From contig NZ_FMAF01000031.1 of the NCBI RefSeq assembly GCF_900094565.1, forward strand, positions 1-64,000: 64,000 bases of DNA. The letters run 5' to 3'. Position 1 is the stretch's first letter; the number at the start of each line of letters is the position of its first letter. A model generated the notes under the pieces. The model worked only from the letters and a program-made list of their open reading frames with translations. It made no database searches and was not told the DNA's origin. The position numbers were made by a program, and so were the translations under genes. The stretch comes from Martinezella lusitana (GTDB lineage: Bacteria; Pseudomonadota; Alphaproteobacteria; Rhizobiales; Rhizobiaceae). Shown piece by piece: positions 25,404-34,012 of the stretch.

Positions 25404-25919
25404 CTAACATGAGTCCCAGTTGCCGCCTGTCGTTGCGACCCACCTCGTTGGCACAGCTGCGGGGTTGCCTGTGAACAGGTGATTTGCCGCGAAGCTGTTC
25501 AGCCTTGTGAGCAGAATATCGGCCGGCAAGGCAGCCAATTCGCTTACCCGCTCCACAATTGTGATGTTCGACAGATACCGCTTACCGATGCACAGTTCCG
25601 CTCGCTCGTCGGGGCTGTTCAGCACCCTGTTGAGCCAGCCTTCGGGGACGAGCGCTTCAATGAAGGGCGGTAATCTGCCGGGCGTGATCTGGCCCACAAG
25701 CGGCGGACCATCCGGATCGGACGCCTTCCATCGCCATTCCAAGCCATCATGCGCCAGATTGCCGATCGGTGCCCCGTGCCAGGCCACGATCAGATCAAGT
25801 GCGGCCTGGTTGGTAACGGTGATGGCGCCCGCTGGTTTCCGTTTGAGGAAACGTTCAGCAGCACGCCTTTCGTCAAGCCAGTCATTGTCACGCGCAAGCT
25901 GGAAGGCTGCATCGGGTTA
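25404..25919 (-). pseudogene. HipA-like kinase fragment
   Basis: An open frame without a proper start reads DNDWLDERRAAERFLKRKPA, AALDLIVAWHGAPIGNLAHD, PPFIEALVPEGWLNRVL, then GKRYLSNITIVERVSELAAL and AANHLFTGN. This is the N-terminal half of a HipA-type serine kinase toxin. After FTGN the sequence becomes unrelated and stops, so the kinase active site is absent. Its other edge meets the IS1595 fragment within a few bases (about 25920). Confidence 0.7.
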
Positions 25920-25921
25920 GC

Positions 25922-26647
25922 CAACCGACGGCCTGGCGGATCGGTCATGCGTTGCGCCTCATGGTGGCGCGCGAGCACATGCTCGACGGCACGGTGGAAG
26001 TCGACCATTTCTATCTTGGTGGCAGACCGAGAAAGCATCCCGATAATCCACTACCCGGAACGGGCCGCAAGGGACAGGTAAAGACGGAGAAGACGCCGGT
26101 CATGGCGATCGTGCAACGACCGACAGATATCATCTCCGGTTCAAGTGCCGGCGATGCCTGTGCGGCTGTCGTCACCGGCCTTTCGTTGCGTGCTGCCGTT
26201 CGAGCGGTTGCAACACAAATTGAACTTCGAGCGCATTTGATGAGTGACGAGGCAAAGGCATTCGTTGCCATAGGCGAAAGCTTTGCCGCACACGAGACGG
26301 TCAACCACTCCAGCCGCGAATATGTCCGGGATGCCGTCCACGTCAATTCAGCCGAGGGGTTTAATGCACGGGTCCGGCGAACCATTGCAGGCGTCTTTCA
26401 CCACATCAGCCCAGAACTTGCCGACCTGTATTTCCATGAAATCGGCTTCAGATGGTCCCAGCGCGTTGTTACCGGCCAAGCGGTCCGGAAAAGCCGAAGC
26501 GGCAAGGAAAGCAAGAAGATCCTTTGGTCACGAGTACCTCCTGCACTGCAATTAATGCGAGTTTTCCGTGCTGCTACCGGCCGCCAAATGCGCCGTAGTC
26601 ATAGCGGAGGCATCACCATCAAATCTGCCGTGGCTGTCTTTGGTTGA
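25922..26647 (+). pseudogene. IS1595-family transposase lacking its N-terminus
   Basis: About 240 codons with the ISXO2-like DDE domain: LDGTVEVDHFYLGGRPRKHP (first Asp), LRAHLMSDEAKAFVAIGESF (second Asp), HSSREYVRDAVHVNSAEGFN (Asn/Glu region), then RVRRTIAGVFHHISPELADL. The N-terminal zinc ribbon normally spanning the first 80 or so residues is missing and replaced by the HipA fragment, so this is a truncated copy. The frame enters without an ATG. Confidence 0.75.
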
Positions 26648-26693
26648 TAAACACCGCGTACGATTTCGGACTGCTCTTGTTCTGACCCCTTTA

Positions 26694-26732
26694 GTCACGA
26701 TAATTTTCAGGATTTGATCCAATTATCGTGAC
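26694..26732. repeat. 12-bp perfect inverted repeat upstream of traI
   Basis: GTCACGATAATT at 26694-26705 is mirrored by AATTATCGTGAC at 26721-26732 with a 15-base centre. It is AT-rich against its surroundings and lies 310 bases before traI. It may be a protein-binding site, a hairpin ending leftover transcription from the IS1595 copy, or the arms of a lost element. Confidence 0.55.
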
Positions 26733-26877
26733 AATCGCCCGATTCCCAAACCGTGGCAAGGAAAATAAGGTTAACAAGGGGTTACCGACAATACCCCGAC
26801 CGGCGCACCTCTGCCGAATCTGCGAAGTGTTACTGACAGTTAGGCAGAATTAACCCAAGAGGCAAATGCAGGGGAAA

Positions 26878-26891
26878 CTGCAGATCTGCAG
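26878..26891. promoter_or_regulatory. TraR-box-like palindrome 1
   Basis: CTGCAGATCTGCAG is a perfect 14-bp palindrome sharing the TGCAGATCTGCA core of Agrobacterium tra boxes, to which the quorum-sensing activator TraR binds. It lies 150 bases upstream of the traI ATG. The flanking bases are less symmetric than in the second copy. Confidence 0.75.
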
Positions 26892-26964
26892 AGAATCCGG
26901 CCGGTTTTGCACACCCATGTTGGCTCGATTTCCACCACGGCTCCCCGACTCACGAGAATCGGCC

Positions 26965-26980
26965 TCTGCAGATCTGCAGA
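26965..26980. promoter_or_regulatory. TraR-box-like palindrome 2
   Basis: TCTGCAGATCTGCAGA is a perfect 16-bp palindrome with the same tra-box core, about 60 bases upstream of the traI ATG and centred 88 bases from the first copy. The position fits activation of the traI-trb promoter. By analogy with Ti plasmids, the left copy could serve a divergent promoter, but the genes on that side are decayed here. Confidence 0.78.
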
Positions 26981-27041
26981 TGGCCAATCGTGGTTTGTGG
27001 TGATCTTGATCCCGCCAGACGAAGTTTACCCGGAGATAAGG

Positions 27042-27677
27042 ATGCAGGTTCTTGCGATCTCGCCCGACCGATTTGTCGAGCATCAAATTCTTCTGAAGCA
27101 GATGTATCGGCTGCGCGCCGACATATTTGGCGGGCGGCTCGAATGGGACGTCACCATCGTGGACGGTGACGAGCGGGATCAATACGACGACCTCGATCCG
27201 ACCTACATCCTCGCCATCTCCGGCGGCAATGTGGTCGGATGTGCACGCCTCCTTCCCGCAGTCGGCCCGACCATGCTCGAACTGACATTTCCGCAGCTCC
27301 TGGCGGAAGGTTCGCTCAATGCGACCAGTGCGATGATCGAGAGTTCCCGCTTCTGCGTCGATACGACTTTGCCCGCGGGTAGGGGAGGGGGGCAGCTCCA
27401 CCTTGCAACACTTACCATGTTCGCCGGAATCATCGAATGGTCGATGGCGAACGGCTACGACAAGATCGCTACCGCCACCGATCTGCGCTTTGAGCGCATC
27501 CTGAACCGGGCGGGATGGCCGATGGCGCGGTTGGGTGAACCCGTGGCGATTGGCAATACCGTCGCCATTGCCGGCACACTTCCAGCGGACCAGGAGAGCT
27601 TCGAACAGGTCCGCCCGGCGAACTATCGGTCTGTTCTCTCGCGCACTGATAATCACTCGGTCAGGAGCGCAGCGTGA
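27042..27677 (+). CDS. traI: Acyl-homoserine-lactone synthase TraI
   Basis: A 211-residue LuxI-family enzyme that makes an acyl-homoserine lactone from S-adenosylmethionine and acyl-ACP. The invariant residues are all visible: Arg25, Phe29 and Trp35 in RLRADIFGGRLEW, Asp46 and Asp49 in DERDQYDDLDP, Arg69, and Glu100 and Arg103 in MIESSRFCVDT. It is the first gene of the trb operon and its TGA overlaps the trbB GTG. Two tra-box-like palindromes lie upstream, so positive feedback by TraR is expected. The ATG at 27042 follows GGAGATAAGG; the upstream extension of the frame runs across the second tra box and is rejected. No traR lies in the window. Confidence 0.95.
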   Translation: MQVLAISPDRFVEHQILLKQMYRLRADIFGGRLEWDVTIVDGDERDQYDDLDPTYILAISGGNVVGCARLLPAVGPTMLELTFPQLLAEGSLNATSAMIESSRFCVDTTLPAGRGGGQLHLATLTMFAGIIEWSMANGYDKIATATDLRFERILNRAGWPMARLGEPVAIGNTVAIAGTLPADQESFEQVRPANYRSVLSRTDNHSVRSAA

Positions 27678-28645
27678 CTCAGCTTCGTTCCCATACTAGA
27701 CTTGTCCGCAAACTCCAGGACGCCCTTGGCGACCAGCTCTGCGTCGCCCTCGACGACGCGACAGTCGTCGAGATTATGCTCAATCCTGACGGCCGACTGT
27801 TCATCGAACGTCTCGGTCACGGCGTAGCCGAAGCCGGGGTCATGACACCAGCGGCTGCGGAAGTCGTCATCGGCAGCGTCGCCCATGCGTTGCAGTCGGA
27901 GGCAGATGACGAGCGTCCGATCATCTCGGGCGAGCTACCCATCGGTGGCCATCGGTTCGAGGGTCTGCTCCCGCCGGTCGTATCCGGACCTGCCTTCACG
28001 ATCCGGCGCCGCGCCTCGCGACTCGTCCCGCTCGACGACTACGTGACCTCGAAGGTGATGACACAAGAACAGGCATCGGCCATCCGCAGTGCCATTGACG
28101 CCCGCATGAACATCGTCATTTCCGGCGGCACTGGCTCGGGTAAGACCACGCTCGCTGACGCAATCATCGCAGAGATCGTTTCGGCTGCACCCGACGATCG
28201 CATGGTGATCCTCGAAGATACCGCCGAAATCCAGTGCGCGGCCGAAAACGCAGTATGCCTGCATACCAGCGATACGGTGGATATGGCTCGCCTCCTAAAG
28301 AGCACGATGCGTCTCAGGCCTGATCGCATCATCGTCGGTGAGGTCCGCGACGGCGCGGCTCTCACATTGCTGAAGGCATGGAACACGGGTCATCCTGGCG
28401 GGGTCACCACGATCCATTCCAACACCGCGATGTCGGCGCTGCGTCGGCTCGAGCAACTGACCGCCGAGGCCAGCCAGCAGCCGATGCAGGAGGTGATCGG
28501 TGAGGCGGTCGATCTCGTCGTCTCCATCGAGCGGACGGGGAAGGGGAGGCGGGTCCGCGAGGTGATCCACATCGAGGGATACCGCAACAACCACTACCAG
28601 ACCGAACACTATGCCCAGACCGATGAGGACAGCCATGTCGCGTAA
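27674..28645 (+). CDS. trbB: TrbB, conjugative-transfer ATPase (VirB11 family)
   Basis: A 323-residue hexameric secretion ATPase. The N-terminal domain contains EIMLNPDGRLFIERLG, the Walker A is GGTGSGKTTL at residues 151-160, the Asp box is MVILEDTAEIQC, the Walker B region is LRPDRIIVGEVRDGAA and the His box is NTGHPGGVTTIHSN. It powers pilus assembly at the inner membrane. The GTG start overlaps the traI stop. Length and order match Ti-plasmid trb operons. Confidence 0.96.
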   Translation: MTQLRSHTRLVRKLQDALGDQLCVALDDATVVEIMLNPDGRLFIERLGHGVAEAGVMTPAAAEVVIGSVAHALQSEADDERPIISGELPIGGHRFEGLLPPVVSGPAFTIRRRASRLVPLDDYVTSKVMTQEQASAIRSAIDARMNIVISGGTGSGKTTLADAIIAEIVSAAPDDRMVILEDTAEIQCAAENAVCLHTSDTVDMARLLKSTMRLRPDRIIVGEVRDGAALTLLKAWNTGHPGGVTTIHSNTAMSALRRLEQLTAEASQQPMQEVIGEAVDLVVSIERTGKGRRVREVIHIEGYRNNHYQTEHYAQTDEDSHVA

Positions 28646-29039
28646 GACCTATCTCATTCTCGCAGCCATTATGTTCGCCGCCGTCTCCTTTAACCTTTCG
28701 GAGCCCGCATTGGCGTCCTCAGGAGGTGGCGGCCTTCCGTGGGAATCACCACTGCAGCAGATCCAGCAGTCGATCACCGGACCCGTCGCGGGATTCATTG
28801 CGCTTGCGGCAGTCGCGATCGCCGGTGCCATGCTGATCTTCGGCGGGGAACTCAACGATTTTGCCCGTCGCCTTTGCTATGTCGCCCTGGTCGGCGGCGT
28901 TCTCCTCGGCGCTACTCAGATCGTCGCTCTGTTCGGCGCAACCGGCGCGTCGATCGGCGAGGCTCATTCGCAGGCTGGGCGCAGCATGACCGAGCCCACG
29001 ATGACGCCGGCCACCGCAGGGGAGGAGGGGCGTGGCTGA
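28635..29039 (+). CDS. trbC: TrbC, conjugative pilin precursor
   Basis: A 134-residue VirB2-like prepilin. The signal region MSRKTYLILAAIMFAAVSFN ends near EPALASSGGGG, followed by two hydrophobic segments (GPVAGFIALAAVAIAGAMLI and LCYVALVGGVLLGATQIVAL) and a polar tail that is removed when TrbC-type pilins are cyclised. The start MSRK at 28635 has GAGGA upstream; earlier ATGs in the same frame lie inside trbB. It overlaps trbB and trbD. Confidence 0.92.
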   Translation: MSRKTYLILAAIMFAAVSFNLSEPALASSGGGGLPWESPLQQIQQSITGPVAGFIALAAVAIAGAMLIFGGELNDFARRLCYVALVGGVLLGATQIVALFGATGASIGEAHSQAGRSMTEPTMTPATAGEEGRG

Positions 29040-29331
29040 AGCCGGTTCCAACCTCATCCGGTCGCGGGTACACCGGGCGCTGTCGCGCCCCAACCTGTTG
29101 ATGGGCGCCGATCGCGAGCTTGTCTTGCTGACGGCGCTTGCCGCCGTCATCCTGATCTTCGTGGTCCTGACCTGGTACGCAGCGCTGTTCGGCGTCGCGG
29201 TCTGGCTGATCACGGTCGCGGCCCTTCGATCAATGGCCAAGGCCGATCCGCTGATGCGACGAGTCTATGTCCGGCATATCTCCTACAAGACGTGCTACCG
29301 CGCGACATCGTCGCCGTGGCGCAGGTATTGA
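29032..29331 (+). CDS. trbD: TrbD, type IV secretion membrane protein (VirB3-like)
   Basis: A 99-residue protein starting with GTG after GGAGGAGGGGC. The pattern VHRALSRPNLLMGADRELVL at the N-terminus, followed by a long double hydrophobic segment at residues 30-65, is typical of TrbD/VirB3. It associates with the TrbE ATPase at the inner membrane. It overlaps trbC by eight bases; trbE begins 11 bases after its stop. Confidence 0.92.
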   Translation: MAEAGSNLIRSRVHRALSRPNLLMGADRELVLLTALAAVILIFVVLTWYAALFGVAVWLITVAALRSMAKADPLMRRVYVRHISYKTCYRATSSPWRRY

Positions 29332-29342
29332 GGGGGTATGGC

Positions 29343-31808
29343 ATGGTTGCCCTCAAATCTTTCCGCCATTCCGGACCGTCCTTTGCTGATCTCGTTCCCT
29401 ATGCCGGGCTGGTCGACAACGGCGTCATTCTCCTGAAGGACGGCTCGCTCATGGCCGGCTGGTATTTTGCCGGCCCCGACAGCGAAAGTTCGACCGACGC
29501 CGAGCGTAACGAGGTGTCGCGGCAAATCAATGCCATCCTGTCGCGGCTTGGTTCCGGCTGGATGATCCAGGTCGAGGCCGTGCGCGTGCCGACCGGTGAT
29601 TACCCTGATGAGGCTGAATCGCACTTCCCCGATCCAGTCACCCGCGCCATCGATGACGAGCGACGCATGCACTTCCAGAAGGAAAGGGGGCATTTCGAGA
29701 GCCGCCATGCTTTGATCCTGACCTGGCGGCCGCCGGAGCCGCGGCGCTCCGGCCTGACGCGGTATGTCTATTCGGATGCGGCGAGCCGTTCCGCGACCTA
29801 TGCCGACACGATGTTGCAAAGCTTCCTGACCTCGATCCGTGAGGTCGAGCAATACCTTGCCAATGTCGTCTCGATCCGTCGGATGATGACGCGGGAAACC
29901 TCAGATCGCGGTGGGTTCCGTGTCGCCCGATACGATGAGCTCTTCCAGTTCATCCGTTTTTGTATCACTGGTGAGAACCATCCGGTGCGCCTGCCTGATA
30001 TCCCCATGTATCTCGACTGGCTGGTGACGGCCGAACTGCAGCACGGACTGACGCCACTGGTCGAGAACCGGTTTCTCGGCGTGGTGGCGATCGATGGCCT
30101 GCCGGCAGAGAGCTGGCCGGGAATACTCAACAGTCTTGACCTGATGCCGCTCACGTATCGCTGGTCGTCCCGCTTCATCTTCCTTGACGCCGAGGAGGCG
30201 AGGGCCAAGCTCGAGCGCACGCGCAAGAAGTGGCAGCAGAAAGTTAGACCCTTCTTCGACCAATTGTTTCAGACGCAGTCGCGGTCGCTCGACCAGGACG
30301 CCATGCTGATGGTTGCAGAGACCGAGGATGCGATCGCCGAGGCTTCATCGCAACTCGCGGCCTACGGCTATTACACCCCGGTCATTGTTCTCTTCGATGA
30401 AGACCAGCCAAGCCTACAGGAGAAGTGTGAGGCTGTTCGCCGCCTGATCCAGGCAGAAGGTTTTGGCGCACGGATCGAGACGATCAACGCGACCGATGCG
30501 TTTCTCGGCAGCCTACCGGGCGTGTCCTATGCCAACATCCGTGAACCATTGATCAACACGCGCAATCTCGCCGACCTCATCCCGCTCAATTCGGTCTGGT
30601 CGGGAAGCCCGACCGCACCTTGCCCATTCCACCCAGCTGGATCGCCTCCGTTGATGCAGGTCGCCAGTGGGTCATCACCCTTCCGGCTGAACCTGCATGT
30701 CGACGATGTCGGCCACACGCTGATCTTCGGCCCGACCGGCTCCGGCAAATCAACGCTGCTCTCATTGATCGCAGCGCAGTTCCGACGCTACGCCGGTGCG
30801 CAGATCTTCGCTTTCGACAAAGGGGGCTCGATGCTGCCGCTGACACTCGGGTTGGACGGCGACCACTACCAGATCGGCGGCGACAGTCCGTCGCCCAATG
30901 GCAAGGCGAGGGCGCTCTCTTTCTGCCCGCTGGCGGAACTCTCGACCGACGGCGACCGTGCTTTCGCCTCCGAGTGGATCGAGATGCTGGTGGCGCTGCA
31001 GGGTGTGACGATCACACCGGACTACCGCAACGCTATCTCCCGACAGATCGGGCTGATGGAGGAGTCGCGCGGTCGCTCACTCTCCGACTTTGTCTCCGGC
31101 GTACAGATGCGCGAGATCAAGGACGCCCTGCATCACTACACCGTCGATGGTCCGATGGGGCAGCTTCTTGATGCCGAGGAGGACGGTCTGGCGCTCGGCG
31201 CCTTCCAGTGCTTCGAGATCGAGGAATTGATGAACATGGGCGAGCGCAATCTCGTGCCTGTGCTGACCTATCTCTTCCGACGCATCGAAAAACGCCTGAC
31301 CGGTGCACCCAGCCTGATCATCCTCGATGAGGCCTGGCTCATGCTCGGCCATCCGGTGTTCCGGGACAAGATCCGAGAATGGCTGAAGGTCCTGCGCAAG
31401 GCCAATTGCGCCGTGGTGCTCGCCACCCAGTCGATCTCGGACGCGGAACGCTCCGGCATCATCGATGTGCTGAAGGAATCCTGCCCAACCAAAATTTGTC
31501 TCCCGAACGGGGCCGCCCGCGAACCGGGCACGCGCGAGTTCTACGAGCGCATCGGCTTCAACGAGCGGCAGATTGAGATCGTCGCGACCGCGATCCCGAA
31601 GCGCGACTATTACGTCGTCTCGCCCGAGGGGCGCCGTCTGTTCGACATGGCGCTCGGCCCCGTCGCGCTCTCCATTGTGGGAGCGTCCGGAAAGGAAGAC
31701 CTCAAGCGCATCCGCGCCCTGCATCTTGAACATGGGGCCTCCTGGCCTCTCCATTGGCTCCAGCAACGGGGGATCGCCCATGCCAATACGCTCTTCCCAA
31801 ATGAATAG
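29343..31808 (+). CDS. trbE: TrbE, conjugative-transfer ATPase (VirB4 family)
   Basis: An 821-residue ATPase. The N-terminal CagE/TrbE domain begins MVALKSFRHSGPSFADLVPY and includes DSESSTDAERNEVSRQ. The Walker A is GPTGSGKST at about 463-471, and the Walker B is PSLIILDEAWLMLGHPVF. It energises pilus assembly and substrate passage. I chose the ATG at 29343 because the N-terminus then matches known TrbE proteins; a frame starting at 29292 overlaps trbD. Confidence 0.96.
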   Translation: MVALKSFRHSGPSFADLVPYAGLVDNGVILLKDGSLMAGWYFAGPDSESSTDAERNEVSRQINAILSRLGSGWMIQVEAVRVPTGDYPDEAESHFPDPVTRAIDDERRMHFQKERGHFESRHALILTWRPPEPRRSGLTRYVYSDAASRSATYADTMLQSFLTSIREVEQYLANVVSIRRMMTRETSDRGGFRVARYDELFQFIRFCITGENHPVRLPDIPMYLDWLVTAELQHGLTPLVENRFLGVVAIDGLPAESWPGILNSLDLMPLTYRWSSRFIFLDAEEARAKLERTRKKWQQKVRPFFDQLFQTQSRSLDQDAMLMVAETEDAIAEASSQLAAYGYYTPVIVLFDEDQPSLQEKCEAVRRLIQAEGFGARIETINATDAFLGSLPGVSYANIREPLINTRNLADLIPLNSVWSGSPTAPCPFHPAGSPPLMQVASGSSPFRLNLHVDDVGHTLIFGPTGSGKSTLLSLIAAQFRRYAGAQIFAFDKGGSMLPLTLGLDGDHYQIGGDSPSPNGKARALSFCPLAELSTDGDRAFASEWIEMLVALQGVTITPDYRNAISRQIGLMEESRGRSLSDFVSGVQMREIKDALHHYTVDGPMGQLLDAEEDGLALGAFQCFEIEELMNMGERNLVPVLTYLFRRIEKRLTGAPSLIILDEAWLMLGHPVFRDKIREWLKVLRKANCAVVLATQSISDAERSGIIDVLKESCPTKICLPNGAAREPGTREFYERIGFNERQIEIVATAIPKRDYYVVSPEGRRLFDMALGPVALSIVGASGKEDLKRIRALHLEHGASWPLHWLQQRGIAHANTLFPNE

Positions 31809-32589
31809 GATATGGCACGCCGCGCTCGGCGTGGCCCTCACGCTCTCGGCCCCTTTCCCGCTTCCAGCTGAGGCCGGCGGCGTGACGGGACAGGCAACCG
31901 AATGGACACAGCTCGCCAACAATACCGAACTGATCTCGCTCGTCGGCAAGTCCGCTGAGCAGGTGAACAACCAGATCACCCAGATCTCGCAGTTGGCCGA
32001 GCAGATCCAGAACCAGCTCAACATCTACAAGAACATGCTGCAGAACACCGCGCAGCTTCCAAACCACATCTGGGGCCAGGTCGAAAGCGATCTGAAAAAC
32101 CTCCAGAACGTCGTCAACCAGGGACAGGGCGTCGCCTTCTCCATGGGCAATGTCGACGATGTCCTCAAGCAGCGCTTCCAGAGCTTTGCCGACATGAAGA
32201 GCAACCTGCCGGACGGCGCGAGCTTCTCGACGACCTATCAGAGCTGGTCCGACACCAATCGCGACACCATCGCCGGCACGCTCAAGGCCGCAAATCTGAC
32301 GGCCGAGCAATTTTCCAGTGAGGAGAGCACGATGTCGCAGCTCAGATCGATGTCGGAATCGGCCGATGGCCAGATGAAGGCCCTTCAGGTCGGGCACGAA
32401 ATTGCCGCACAGCAGGTCGCCCAGATGCAGAAGCTGCGGGGTCTCGTCTCCCAGCAGATGACGATGATGGGCACGTGGTTCCAGTCAGAACAGGCACAGA
32501 AAGATCTGGCACAAGCGCGGCGCGAACAATTCTTCAGCGGAACGGAGCGCGATATCAGAGGCGGCCAGACCATGGAGCCCCGCTGGTGA
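31780..32589 (+). CDS. trbJ: TrbJ, VirB5-like pilus-associated protein
   Basis: A 269-residue secreted protein with a signal ending near FPLPAEAGG and a long Gln/Asn-rich coiled-coil body (EQVNNQITQISQLAEQIQNQ, then LNIYKNMLQNTAQLP). The VirB5 family sits at the pilus tip and helps adhesion. The ATG at 31780 has GGGGGAT upstream and overlaps trbE; the ATG at 31801 is an alternative giving a cleaner signal peptide. Its last 25 residues closely resemble those of TrbK. Confidence 0.92.
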   Translation: MPIRSSQMNRIWHAALGVALTLSAPFPLPAEAGGVTGQATEWTQLANNTELISLVGKSAEQVNNQITQISQLAEQIQNQLNIYKNMLQNTAQLPNHIWGQVESDLKNLQNVVNQGQGVAFSMGNVDDVLKQRFQSFADMKSNLPDGASFSTTYQSWSDTNRDTIAGTLKAANLTAEQFSSEESTMSQLRSMSESADGQMKALQVGHEIAAQQVAQMQKLRGLVSQQMTMMGTWFQSEQAQKDLAQARREQFFSGTERDIRGGQTMEPRW

Positions 32590-32813
32590 GCACGCGTCTG
32601 ATCGTCATTATCGCCCTTGTAGCGATCGTTTGCGCGGGGGGTGCGAGTGTCATCACCTGGATCGTGTTTCGGCCGGAGCCCGTTTCCGGATCTGACGCGA
32701 TCGCGACAGGCTCTCCCTCCGATGAAGACCGGCGCCGACATCGTGAAGAGCTCTTCGGTGGAGACGCGAGCCGAGACATTCGCGAAGGGCAGGAGATGAA
32801 ACCGCGATGGTAG
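32586..32813 (+). CDS. trbK: TrbK, small conjugation protein (entry-exclusion type)
   Basis: A 75-residue protein beginning with GTG at 32586, overlapping the trbJ stop as GTGA. A single hydrophobic segment (STRLIVIIALVAIVCAGGAS) is followed by VITWIVFRPEPVSGS and a charged tail. TrbK of IncP plasmids is an entry-exclusion lipoprotein. In Ti-type plasmids TrbK occupies this place but its exclusion role is less clear. The single Cys near residue 18 might be lipidated, though the lipobox is poor. Its C-terminal segment resembles the TrbJ tail. Confidence 0.88.
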   Translation: MSTRLIVIIALVAIVCAGGASVITWIVFRPEPVSGSDAIATGSPSDEDRRRHREELFGGDASRDIREGQEMKPRW

Positions 32814-33997
32814 CCGTTCCCTCTTCCCGCACGCTCGAACGGATGTTCGTACCAATCGCGCTCGTCCTGCTGGTGACCACGCCGGCTCTGGCACAACAGG
32901 GTCAGGTTCTCACCACACTCGAAAATTCCGTCGTGACCGCCGCCAAGGGCTGGGAGACGACGGTGATGAATGCCGCCCGCTCGTTGTTCTGGATACTCGC
33001 CGGCATCGAGGTCGGCATCGCTACCGTATGGCTGGCGATCAACGCCGCTTCGCTCGACAGTTGGTTCGCTGAACTCGTCAAACGCATCATGTTCATCGGC
33101 CTGTTCGCCTTCATCCTCGACAGGGGGCCGGAGTTCGCCAAGGCCGTGGTCGACAGTCTCTACCAGATCGGTGCCGGTGGCGGCTCGGCATCTCCCGCCA
33201 ACATCTTTGATGCCGGCATCCGGGTCGCGACCAAGATGTCGGAACAGGCGAAGTTCGGGCTCTTCGAGGATAACTCCCTGGCGATCGCTGCCGTTTTCGC
33301 CATGGTCGTGGTCGTCGTGTCGTTCTCGCTGGTAGCAGCGATCTTCGTGGCGGTCATGGTCGAGATGTATGTCGGCCTGCTCGCTGGCATGATCATGCTC
33401 GGGCTGGGCGGTTCTTCTTATACCAAGGACTTTGCAATCAAATATCTGGTCTATGCCTTCTCCGTCGGCATGAAGCTGATGGCGCTGGTGATGATCGCCA
33501 AGATCGGCTCGGACATCCTGCTCGGTCTGGCGGAGGCGCCAACCGCGACCTCCGAGCAGTTCATCACGACGCTGGCGATCGCCGGCATCTCGGTCGTTGT
33601 CTTCGTCATCGCAATGTATGTGCCGCCCATCCTGCAGGGCGTGGTCCAGGGCGCATCGGTCGGCGGCGGCATGGAAGCCATTCGTCATGGCGGGCAGGCG
33701 GCGTCAGCGGCACTCGGCGCCGGGTTCCTGACGATCGGTGCGGCCAACAGAGGCTTCGGGGCCGCGAGTGCCGCAAGGGCAGGGGGCGCGTCTCTGGCCA
33801 GTGCGGCGCTGCGCGGCATGCAGGCCGGGATTGGCGGAGCGGCCGGCGCAGTCGGCTCGGCAGCAAAGGAAAAGGCGATTGGCTCGCCCGGCGCCTATGC
33901 CGGGTCGATGCTCGGCCTTGCCAACGCCAAGCTCGATCAGCCATCTGGCCGGCCGGGCACACCGCCTCCGCCACCGCCGATCAACGACGTCAAGTGA
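32807..33997 (+). CDS. trbL: TrbL, polytopic channel protein (VirB6 family)
   Basis: A 396-residue protein: signal-like start ending at ALAQQ, then five to six membrane segments between about residues 55 and 270 (LFWILAGIEVGIATVWLAI, then VFAMVVVVVSFSLVAAIFVA), followed by an Ala/Gly-rich cytoplasmic tail and a Pro-rich end (GTPPPPPPINDVK). The family forms part of the inner-membrane channel. The ATG overlaps the trbK stop. Confidence 0.94.
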   Translation: MVAVPSSRTLERMFVPIALVLLVTTPALAQQGQVLTTLENSVVTAAKGWETTVMNAARSLFWILAGIEVGIATVWLAINAASLDSWFAELVKRIMFIGLFAFILDRGPEFAKAVVDSLYQIGAGGGSASPANIFDAGIRVATKMSEQAKFGLFEDNSLAIAAVFAMVVVVVSFSLVAAIFVAVMVEMYVGLLAGMIMLGLGGSSYTKDFAIKYLVYAFSVGMKLMALVMIAKIGSDILLGLAEAPTATSEQFITTLAIAGISVVVFVIAMYVPPILQGVVQGASVGGGMEAIRHGGQAASAALGAGFLTIGAANRGFGAASAARAGGASLASAALRGMQAGIGGAAGAVGSAAKEKAIGSPGAYAGSMLGLANAKLDQPSGRPGTPPPPPPINDVK

Positions 33998-34012
33998 CAG
34001 AAGGCTGACAGA

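Noticed and set aside
32555..33688. Minus-strand open frame of 377 codons across trbK and trbL
   Set aside because: It is rich in His, Asp and Arg, as expected of a reverse frame of a membrane-protein gene, and conflicts with the conserved trb order.
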